Source: Acetobacteraceae bacterium | GTDB lineage: Bacteria > Pseudomonadota > Alphaproteobacteria > Acetobacterales > Acetobacteraceae | NCBI GenBank assembly: GCA_947478535.1 | Contig: CANJXD010000127.1 | Location: 1-12,112, forward strand | Length of the DNA: 12,112 nucleotides | Reading direction: 5' to 3' | Shown here: positions 6,771 to 12,112 of the stretch, one piece after another | How the letters are laid out: every line of letters begins with the position of its first letter | How positions within the stretch are numbered: position 1 is the first letter of the stretch | The notes under the pieces: generated by a model | Database searches by the model: none | What the model saw: only the letters and a program-made list of their open reading frames with translations | What the model was told of the DNA's origin: nothing | Translations under genes and position numbers: made by a program

Positions 6771-7039
6771 GGGGGCCACCCCTTCACGCCCCTGTTCGGC
6801 CACCGTCGGCACATCCGGGTAGTCCGAGTGCCTTCGGTCGGAGAAGGCGCCGATCAGGCGGATCTCGCGCCCCTCGATCTGCGGCGTGCCGGAGGAGACG
6901 ACGATGGCGGCGAAATCGAGCCGCTCCGCGATCACCTCCGTGATCGGGCGGTCCGAGAAGGCGGCCTGAGCCGGGCGCGCCGCATCGGCGCGGCGAGCGC
7001 ACGAAGCAGCAGGGGACGGCGGGCGATGATGGTAGCCAT
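6771..7039 (-). pseudogene. N-terminal and central pieces of the same broken Bug/TctC gene
   Basis: An ATG at 7039-7037, preceded by an AGGAG site, begins a signal-peptide-like MATIIARRPLLLRALAAP in one frame. The sequence then shifts into another frame as AARPAQAAFSDRPIT, matching the start of the mature receptor (AEFPERPIT in the neighbour). It jumps directly to EVIAERLDFAAIVVSS, equivalent to residues near 186-201 of the neighbour, and runs on through IRLIGAFSDRRHSDYPDVPT and VAEQG before homology ends near 6777; the frame stops at 6758-6756. So it has a frameshift in the leader and an in-frame loss of about 155 codons. The gene begins only 17 nt after the intact receptor's stop, which suggests a tandem pair of receptor genes, the second of which has decayed. 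Confidence 0.8.
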
Positions 7040-7056
7040 GCGGCGGCTCCTGCCCG

Positions 7057-8004
7057 CTATTCCGGTTGCACGCCGAGTTCGCGCAGCAGCGCGCCGTAGC
7101 TGACGTATTCCTGCTGCACCCAGCGCGTCAGTTCCGCACGCGGCATGAAGCGCAGCGGCGTGCGGCTGTTGTTCAGCACGGCCAGCACATTGGGCTGTTG
7201 CAGCGCTTCCTCGCAGGCCGCTTCCAGCCGGTCCAGCACCGGGCCTGGCGTGCCGCGTGGCGCGTAGATGCCAACCTGGGAAAACAGCTGTGCATCGATG
7301 CCCTGTTCCACCGCGGTCGGCACATCCGGGAATTCCGGATGACGGTTGGCGGAGAAGACCGTGACCAGGCGCATCCGCCCCGCCTTCACCAGTTCCGCCG
7401 CGGACCCCACGATGGCGGCGGAGAAATCCAGCCGCCCGGCCAGCGTATCGTTGATATGCGGCGGCTCCCCGCGATAGGGGACGTGGTTGAGTTCGATCCC
7501 CGTCGCCCGCATGACCCGCACTAGGGCGAGCTGGGGCAGCGAATTCGGTCCCGGGCTGCCGAAGGAAAGCGGCCGGCGGCGCGCTTCCGCAACCAGCCCC
7601 GGCAGATCCCGGATCGGGCTGTCGGCGCGCACCGCGACGGTGATGACATTCTCATTGGTGCCGCAGACGCCTTCGAAACTCTGCGGCCCGATGCCCGCAT
7701 TGCGCAGCAGATGCGGCTGCACCGCGATGGCGGTGACCGGCGTATGGCCCAGTGTATAGCCATCGGCCGCCGCTCCGCCGACGATGCGCATGCCGACGAC
7801 GCCGGAGGCGCCATCCCGCGTCGTCAGCACAAGGGGTTGGCCAAGCCTGCGCTGGAACACCTCGCTCATCGCGCGCAGCAGCGCATCCGCCGAACCCGGC
7901 GAATACGGCATGATGACGGTGATCGGGCGTTCCGGAAATTCCGCGCGGGCGGGCGGGGTGGCGAGGGCCGGCAGCAGCGCCAGCAACGGCAACAGGCGGC
8001 GCAT
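7057..8004 (-). CDS. Bug/TctC-family tripartite tricarboxylate transporter solute-binding protein
   Basis: A 315-residue periplasmic receptor. Residues 1 to about 21 form a Sec signal peptide (MRRLLPLLALLPALATPPARA, cleaved after ARA), followed by the family-typical mature start EFPERPITVIMPYSPGSADALLR. Other Bug hallmarks are ADGYTLGHTP (80-89), LSFGSPGPNSLPQLA (146-160), NHVPYRGEPPHINDTLAGRLDF (173-194), PDVPT (226-230) and APRGTP (248-253). Bug proteins bind small carboxylates or related acids; the ligand here is unknown. No TctA/TctB membrane partners lie in the window, which is common for orphan Bug receptors. The ATG at 8002-8004 has a GGAGGA site inside the end of the cyclase gene and is 4 nt after its stop, so the two are co-transcribed. 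A decayed paralogue follows 17 nt downstream. Confidence 0.92.
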   Translation of the reverse strand: MRRLLPLLALLPALATPPARAEFPERPITVIMPYSPGSADALLRAMSEVFQRRLGQPLVLTTRDGASGVVGMRIVGGAAADGYTLGHTPVTAIAVQPHLLRNAGIGPQSFEGVCGTNENVITVAVRADSPIRDLPGLVAEARRRPLSFGSPGPNSLPQLALVRVMRATGIELNHVPYRGEPPHINDTLAGRLDFSAAIVGSAAELVKAGRMRLVTVFSANRHPEFPDVPTAVEQGIDAQLFSQVGIYAPRGTPGPVLDRLEAACEEALQQPNVLAVLNNSRTPLRFMPRAELTRWVQQEYVSYGALLRELGVQPE

Positions 8005-8008
8005 GGTG

Positions 8009-8797
8009 CTATTCCTCCAGGATCGCGACGGCGCGGGTCCAGCCGGCGGAACCGCGATGCACCTTCACGGGAAAGCAGGCGATCATGAAGCCGCTATCCG
8101 GCAGCTTTTCCAGCCCGTTCAGCTTTTCCATGTGGCAGTAGCCGATCTCCCGCCCCGCGCGATGGCCTTCCCAGATCAGGGAGGCATCGCCGGTTTCCTG
8201 CACGCGGCGCTTCGTGTGGCTGAACGGCGCGTCCCAGGACCAGCCATCGGTGCCGGTCACCCGCACGCCCTGTTCCAGCATCCAAAGTGTCGCCGCCTTG
8301 CCAATGCCGCAGCCGCTGTCGATATAGTCGTCCTGCCCATAGCGGCTGCCAGCGCGGGTATTCACCACGACGATCTCAAGCGGCTTCAGTCGGTGGCCGA
8401 TGCGCTTCAACTCCGCCTCCACATCGGCCGGCGTCGCGACGTAGCCATCCTCGAAATGCCGGAAATCCAGCTTCACGCCGGGCTGGAAGCACCAGTCCAG
8501 CGGCACCTCGTCGATCCGCATGGACGGCTCCCCACCCGGGATAAGCCGTTCATTCATCCGGGAAAAGAAGTGGTAGGGCGCATCGAGATGCGTGCCGTTA
8601 TGGGTGCTGATCTGCACCCGTTCCACCGCCGCGTATTCGCCCTCGGGCAAAGCGGAAAGTGGCACGTTCATGTACTCGGCCATGCGCGGGCCGCTCATCT
8701 TGTGGTCGACATATTCGATCTGCGGCAGCATCTGCGGTGGGTCGCTGGCGATGCCGGCCATCAGGGCCGATGAGATGTCGATGATCCGACGGGTCAT
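8009..8797 (-). CDS. Cyclase family protein (metal-dependent hydrolase, kynurenine formamidase-like fold)
   Basis: A 262-residue cytoplasmic protein of the cyclase/KynB fold (PF04199). The metal site motif HNGTHLDAPYHFF is at residues 66-78, with His66, His70 and Asp72 as the expected ligands. DYIDSGCGIGKAATLWMLEQGVRVTGTD and the C-terminal CHMEKLNGLEKLP (221-233, with Glu224) complete the usual pattern. Family members hydrolyse amides, lactones or cyclic intermediates, for example N-formylkynurenine or isatin; which one applies here is not visible. The ATG at 8795-8797 is supported by a GGGAGGA site and by the normal N-terminus MTRRIIDISSALMAG; the frame stays open far upstream without homology. 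It is 35 nt after the fumarylacetoacetase-like gene and 4 nt before the Bug gene. Confidence 0.9.
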   Translation of the reverse strand: MTRRIIDISSALMAGIASDPPQMLPQIEYVDHKMSGPRMAEYMNVPLSALPEGEYAAVERVQISTHNGTHLDAPYHFFSRMNERLIPGGEPSMRIDEVPLDWCFQPGVKLDFRHFEDGYVATPADVEAELKRIGHRLKPLEIVVVNTRAGSRYGQDDYIDSGCGIGKAATLWMLEQGVRVTGTDGWSWDAPFSHTKRRVQETGDASLIWEGHRAGREIGYCHMEKLNGLEKLPDSGFMIACFPVKVHRGSAGWTRAVAILEE

Positions 8798-8832
8798 GTC
8801 TTGGTTCCTCCCAGGGCGCGACGCGGTACGGC

Positions 8833-10158
8833 TCAGGCAGCCGGCCAGGGCTTCGCGGGGTCGATGCGAGCCGTGCAGGGGCCGAAGCCGATGGAGACAT
8901 AGCCCTCGCGCGCGGCGCGGCCTGTGAAGCCCACCTCGTCGCCATCCTCCAGGAATATGCGCCGTTCCCCATTCGGCAGGGTGAAGCCGCCATCCTCCAT
9001 CACCACTTCCGCGAGGCAGGCGCGGGCTTCCGGCAGGGGGCCGGAGACGGTGCCGCTGCCCAGCAGATCCCCCGGCCGCAGGTCGCAGCCATTGCTGGTG
9101 TGATGCGCCACCATCTGCGCCGTGGTCCAATGCACATGGCGCATGCTGCTGGCGCAGATCCGCAGCGGCGCCGCACCTTCCGCCCGCATCCGGGCCGTGG
9201 TCAGCCAGACATCGAGCGAGATATCGAGCCCCCCTGCCGCCTGGTCATCCGCCGCCATCAGATAGGGCAGGGGGGTCGGGTCCGTCGCCTCCCGCGCCGG
9301 GGCGGGGATGGCGAAGGGGGCCAGCGCCTCCGCCGTGACGATCCAGGGGGAGATGGTGGTGGAGAGGCTCTTCGAGAGGAAGGGGCCGAGGGGCATCATC
9401 TCGAAGCGCTGCACGTCGCGCGCCGACCAGTCATTCACCAGGCAGTAGCCGAACACCGCCTCGCCGGCGCGGGCGATGGGAATCGGCTCCCCGATCCGGT
9501 TCGCCGGGCCGATCACGGCGCCGAATTCGAGCTCGAAATCCAGCGAGAGGATGGGCCCGAAGCACGGCGCGCCATCCGGCCCGGCGCTCTGGCCATGGGG
9601 GCGGGCGATGGGCTCGCCGCTGACGCGCACGGTGGTGGCGCGGGAGTGGTAGGCGATGGGCAGGTGCAGGAAGCTCGGCGGCAGGGGGTTCTGCGGATCG
9701 CGCCGCCGGCCCAGCCGCCCGGTGTGATGGCGGGAGGCCATGAAATCCGTGAAATTGCCGACCTTGGCCGGCATCAGCAGCTGCGCCTCCGCCATCGGCA
9801 CCAGGCAGGCGGCGGCCTTCACCCCGTCCGGGCTGCCCAGGGCGAGGATCGCGGAAAGCCGGGCGCGCAGGGCGCGCGACGCGGGGCGGCCGAGTTCGAG
9901 CAGGGGGTTCAGCGTCTCCCCCACCGCGGCGCGGGCGGCGGTTTCCGCGTCCCCTGTGAACAGCCCGGCGGCGAGCGCCGCCTTCAGGTCCAGCACCTCG
10001 TCACCGATCGCGACGCACCCGCGCGCTGCTTCCCCCGTCCGGCGGAACACGCCGAAAGGCAGGTTCTGGATGGGAAAATCGGTGCCGTCCTGGTTGGCCG
10101 AGGCCACCCAGCTGCGCAGCGCGGGATCATGAGTCGCATCAAGAGCGGGCAAAGCCAT
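8833..10158 (-). CDS. Fumarylacetoacetase (FAH) family hydrolase
   Basis: A 441-residue protein with the two-domain FAH layout. The N-terminal SH3-like domain starts SWVASANQDGTDFPIQNLPFG (17-37), as in true fumarylacetoacetases. The catalytic domain has NFTDFMASRHHTGRLG (135-150; Asp138 metal ligand, His145 matching the catalytic His), FLHLPIAYHSRATTVRVSG (163-181), LDFELEFGAVIG (206-217, two Glu metal ligands), VNDWSARDVQRFE (241-253, Asp243) and DLLGSGTVSGP (364-374). The enzyme cleaves fumarylacetoacetate to fumarate and acetoacetate at the end of tyrosine/homogentisate breakdown. No hmgA or maiA is nearby, so a related diketo-acid substrate is possible. The ATG at 10156-10158 is preferred; a GGAGGA lies about 13 nt upstream, somewhat far. 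The gene heads a minus-strand run and is divergent from the GntR regulator. Confidence 0.88.
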   Translation of the reverse strand: MALPALDATHDPALRSWVASANQDGTDFPIQNLPFGVFRRTGEAARGCVAIGDEVLDLKAALAAGLFTGDAETAARAAVGETLNPLLELGRPASRALRARLSAILALGSPDGVKAAACLVPMAEAQLLMPAKVGNFTDFMASRHHTGRLGRRRDPQNPLPPSFLHLPIAYHSRATTVRVSGEPIARPHGQSAGPDGAPCFGPILSLDFELEFGAVIGPANRIGEPIPIARAGEAVFGYCLVNDWSARDVQRFEMMPLGPFLSKSLSTTISPWIVTAEALAPFAIPAPAREATDPTPLPYLMAADDQAAGGLDISLDVWLTTARMRAEGAAPLRICASSMRHVHWTTAQMVAHHTSNGCDLRPGDLLGSGTVSGPLPEARACLAEVVMEDGGFTLPNGERRIFLEDGDEVGFTGRAAREGYVSIGFGPCTARIDPAKPWPAA

Positions 10159-10245
10159 GGAACTGATCGCTTCCTCCGTGTTATGCGTATGATGCGGTGA
10201 ATCATCGGCGATGCAAGTTTTTATATATGATTTGGAGTATTCGAT
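10159..10245. promoter_or_regulatory. Divergent promoter region between FAH and GntR genes
   Basis: This 87-bp gap is markedly AT-rich at 10215-10241 in an otherwise GC-rich window. It contains an inverted repeat ATGAT-N7-ATCAT (10189-10205), a candidate GntR operator placed to control both directions. Toward FAH, TTGCAT on the minus strand (10216-10211) is a possible -35 with no good -10. Toward GntR, TATGAT at 10226-10231 resembles a -10, but it is so close to the GGAG ribosome site (10234-10237) that the true start of transcription is uncertain. Confidence 0.45.
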
Positions 10246-10932
10246 ATGGCTGATGGCGATATCGGCGGGTTGAGCGCCACCGAGGCGGCCGCGCGCCGCT
10301 TGCGGCAGGACATCATCGCCGGCGACCTTCCGCCCTCGATGCGGTTGCGCCTGCGCGAATTGGTCGAACGCTACGGCATCGGCACCACCCCGCTGCGGGA
10401 GGCGCTGTCGCGCCTGGTGGCGGAGGGTTTCGTGCTGGTGGAAAGCCAGCGCGGATTTTCCGTCCTGCCGGTGTCGCGGGAGCATCTTCTGGACGTGACG
10501 AGCACGCGGCAGGTGGTGGAATGCGATGCGCTGCGCCTGGCGATCGAGCACGGCGACACGGCGTGGGAGGACCAGATCGTCACCAGCCTGACGCTGCTGA
10601 AGCGGGAAGTGCAGCGACGCGAGCCGCTTTCCGCCACCTGGCAGGACAGCTACGAGGTGAAGCACCACGACTTCCACCGCGCGCTGATCGCCGCCTGCCC
10701 GCTGCTGGCGCTGCGTGACTTCTGCGACGAGTTGTATGTCCAGACCACGCGCTACCGCCGCGTGCTGAAGGCGGCGCTGACCGACTGGTCCCGCGCCATC
10801 GAGGTGCATGAGGACCTGGCCGAGGCCACCCTGTCCCGCGACCCCGTCATCGCCCTGGCGGCCATGCGGCGGCATATCGGCAGCACCGCGGAGGTGGTCG
10901 CGCCCGCCCTGTTCGGGCAGGCGAAGGCTTAG
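10246..10932 (+). CDS. GntR-family transcriptional regulator, FadR/FCD subfamily
   Basis: A 228-residue regulator. The N-terminal winged helix (about residues 10-78) shows the GntR pattern: AARRLRQDIIAGDLPPSMRL, ELVERYGIGTTPLREALSRL and a wing EGFVLVESQRGFSVLPVS. The helical C-terminal FCD domain spans about 83-218 and has candidate metal/ligand residues His144 (in HHDFHRAL), His188 (EVHED) and His210 (RRHIGS). FCD regulators usually respond to small organic acids. The ATG at 10246 has a GGAG site 8 nt upstream. It is divergent from, and only 87 bp away from, the FAH-cyclase-Bug run, so it most likely controls that run in response to its substrate; direction of control (repression or activation) cannot be read. 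Confidence 0.9.
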   Translation: MADGDIGGLSATEAAARRLRQDIIAGDLPPSMRLRLRELVERYGIGTTPLREALSRLVAEGFVLVESQRGFSVLPVSREHLLDVTSTRQVVECDALRLAIEHGDTAWEDQIVTSLTLLKREVQRREPLSATWQDSYEVKHHDFHRALIAACPLLALRDFCDELYVQTTRYRRVLKAALTDWSRAIEVHEDLAEATLSRDPVIALAAMRRHIGSTAEVVAPALFGQAKA

Positions 10933-10946
10933 CGGGCCAGAGGTTC

Positions 10947-10976
10947 GGTCCCGGCGCGCCACGATTTTCCGGGACC
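10947..10976 (+). terminator. Hairpin after the GntR gene, possible terminator without a T-run
   Basis: GGTCCCGG (10947-10954) and CCGGGACC (10969-10976) form a perfect 8-bp GC-rich stem with a 14-nt loop, starting 15 bp after the GntR stop codon. The position suits a transcription end, but no T-run follows on the plus strand (the next bases are AAGCAAG), so it may only stabilise the 3' end or pause polymerase. Confidence 0.4.
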
Positions 10977-11092
10977 AAGCAAGTGGTCTCCGCTTAATCT
11001 CGGGCAGGGCAGCGCGGACAAAATGGCGCCCGTGCGTGGAAGGGCCGCCGGGAGGTGGGCATGACGCGTGATCGTGGGGGTGTGGGCGGCTG

Positions 11093-11629
11093 ATGCGAGG
11101 GCCGGCATGGGCGCGCGCGATCGGCCTCGCATCTGCGTTGATGGTGTCCGCGGCCTCGGCGGAAAGCCTGTCCGACATGGTATCGCGCGAGTTGACGGAG
11201 GCGGCGGCCCTCGCCGCGTCCTGCAACCGATATGCCGCGGCACAACGCTATCGCCGCGCCTTCGGGATGGCGGATGCCGGATCGGCCGCGGAGGCGCTGG
11301 ACCGTGGGTGGGTGCTCGAAATCCTGGGCGATCATGACGGCGCGATGCTGTGGTATCGCCTGACCGAGCGGCGGCAAGCCTGCGGTGGGCCCGAGGGCAA
11401 TGCGGCCAGGTCCGCCCTGCAGAGCCTGACAGGGCAGTTCCAGCCGGTATTGCCCATCGTCTGTCACCCCAGGCCCGCGGAGAACCGGGTGGTCGAGGCG
11501 TCCGAGAGGGAGCGCCGCCTGCTGGCGGACATGGCGCGGTGCCACCGCGAAGACGAGTGCTTGGTAAGCCGGATGCGCGGTGAAGTGCCGGAGGGCTGTG
11601 CCCTGGAGCAGCGCGAGTTCGGCCGGTGA
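11093..11629 (+). CDS. Secreted or periplasmic protein of unknown function with TPR-like helices
   Basis: 178 residues that I do not recognise. Residues 1-23 form a plausible Sec signal peptide, with a hydrophobic core AIGLASALMVSA and a small-residue cleavage site after ASA. The mature part has two helical repeats resembling TPR/Sel1 units (CNRYAAAQRYRRAFGMADAG at 44-63 and ALDRGWVLEILGDHDGAMLWYRL around 68-90). It contains six cysteines (44, 97, 124, 150, 156, 169), five of them in the C-terminal half, an even number that suits disulphides in an exported protein. The ATG at 11093 is chosen because it gives the signal peptide; the upstream purine-rich stretch is a weak ribosome site. Codon use with GC-rich third positions supports it as real coding DNA. 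It is not tightly linked to either neighbour. Confidence 0.6.
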   Translation: MRGPAWARAIGLASALMVSAASAESLSDMVSRELTEAAALAASCNRYAAAQRYRRAFGMADAGSAAEALDRGWVLEILGDHDGAMLWYRLTERRQACGGPEGNAARSALQSLTGQFQPVLPIVCHPRPAENRVVEASERERRLLADMARCHREDECLVSRMRGEVPEGCALEQREFGR

Positions 11630-11863
11630 GATGGGCCGGCGTCGTGCCGGATTCCCGTGCGACAGGCGCGGTTGCTTGGGACGCCACGTGCCGATAGCCC
11701 GCTGATCGTTACCCCCTGCGCCGCCGCCACCACTTCCATCACACCCGTCCCGCCCTTTGCGCGGGCGCATCGGAGGGCCGGTACCCGTGGTCAACGTGGG
11801 CGGGTTGCCGGGACGCGGTGGCGCCGGCTATCGGGCGGTCACCCCAAGGAAGGAACGATCCCG
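11630..11863. other. Gap between the secreted-protein gene and the CMD gene
   Basis: Nothing convincing codes here on either strand. A weak promoter toward the right-hand gene can be proposed: TTGCCG (11805-11810), 17 nt, CTATCG (11828-11833). AAGGAAGGAA at about 11846-11855 is a clear ribosome site for the ATG at 11864. A short CGCCC-N7-GGGCG inverted repeat occurs near 11752-11768. No terminator with a T-run was found. Confidence 0.4.
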
Positions 11864-12112
11864 ATGGCCGAAGACGATGCGCTGTTCGAGAAGGGCATGC
11901 CGATCCGCCGCGCCGTGCTGGGCGCCGAGTATGTCGATGCCTCCATGGCCAAGGCCGACGACTTCATGATGCCGCTGCAGCGCATGGCCACGGCCTGGGC
12001 CTGGGGCAATGCCTGGGGCGATGAGACGCTGGACCGGCGCACGCGCAGTCTGATGAACCTCGCGATGCTGACGGCGCTCGGCAAGCTGCCGGAGGTGAAG
12101 CTGCATGTGAAG
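11864..12112 (+). CDS. Carboxymuconolactone decarboxylase (CMD) family protein, C-terminus beyond the window
   Basis: The first 83 codons are present; the gene runs off the right edge. The N-terminus MAEDDALFEKGMPIRRAVLGAEYVDA, followed by an aromatic/Ala-rich segment and TRSLMNLAMLTALGKLPEVKLHVK (about 60-83), matches 4-carboxymuconolactone decarboxylase-like proteins, whose next segment (outside the window) normally carries the active-site region. In the beta-ketoadipate pathway this enzyme decarboxylates the muconolactone formed from protocatechuate, but many relatives have other or unknown roles. The start is well fixed by a strong AAGGAAGGAA ribosome site ending about 8 nt upstream. Its link to the FAH/cyclase cluster is only proximity; the two are on opposite strands and separated by an unrelated gene. 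Confidence 0.85.
   Translation, partial: MAEDDALFEKGMPIRRAVLGAEYVDASMAKADDFMMPLQRMATAWAWGNAWGDETLDRRTRSLMNLAMLTALGKLPEVKLHVK

Noticed and set aside
8833..11226. A very long minus-strand open frame that extends the fumarylacetoacetase-like protein upstream to 797 residues.
   Set aside because: The extra N-terminal part runs antisense through the GntR gene, has no homology and ignores a normal FAH start at 10158; it is a high-GC antisense artefact.
10929..11794. Two overlapping minus-strand frames of about 250 residues opposite the secreted-protein gene.
   Set aside because: Low-complexity Arg/Pro/Gly composition and no recognisable motif; the plus-strand frame has a signal peptide and more normal protein composition.

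Overview
The window looks like the chromosome of a high-GC proteobacterium, most likely an alphaproteobacterium of the Acetobacteraceae/Roseomonas type. The reasons are strong GC bias at third codon positions, an IolC kinase fused to a DUF2090 domain, an RpiR-type IolR, and tandem Bug/TctC-type solute receptors. The genus is an inference. No rRNA, tRNA, CRISPR array or complete insertion sequence was seen.

Region 1 (1-6023, minus strand) is a myo-inositol catabolism operon, transcribed iolR-iolC(DUF2090)-iolD-iolE-iolB, with iolB running off the left edge. Genes from iolC onward are tightly spaced (1-nt overlap, then gaps of 14 and 11 nt). IolE dehydrates 2-keto-myo-inositol, IolD opens the ring, IolB isomerises the acid, and the IolC fusion phosphorylates the product and probably cleaves it. 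iolG, iolA and a transporter are not in the window. Upstream of iolR a consensus -35 (TTGACA) is followed by a GGAA-N6-TTCC palindrome over the predicted -10, a good candidate autoregulatory IolR operator. A second possible promoter lies between iolR and iolC.

Region 2 (6026-7039) is a scar. A second, decayed copy of the neighbouring Bug receptor gene can be read on the minus strand in two pieces. It has a frameshift in its signal peptide and has lost about 155 codons from its middle. It is also split by about 0.5 kb of foreign DNA. On the plus strand that DNA carries the C-terminal part of a Mu-like phage minor head (MuF/gpF) protein with a PBECR2-type domain, followed by non-coding DNA rich in perfect palindromes.

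Region 3 (7057-10932) is a small catabolic cluster: fumarylacetoacetase-like hydrolase, metal-dependent cyclase/formamidase-like hydrolase, and an intact Bug receptor on the minus strand, with a divergent GntR/FadR-type regulator on the plus strand. It reads as capture and hydrolysis of a carboxylic or aromatic-derived substrate under GntR control; the substrate cannot be read from the sequence.

Region 4 (10933-12112, plus strand) holds a hairpin after the GntR gene, a small secreted protein of unknown function with six cysteines, a 234-bp gap, and the start of a carboxymuconolactone decarboxylase family gene cut by the right edge.
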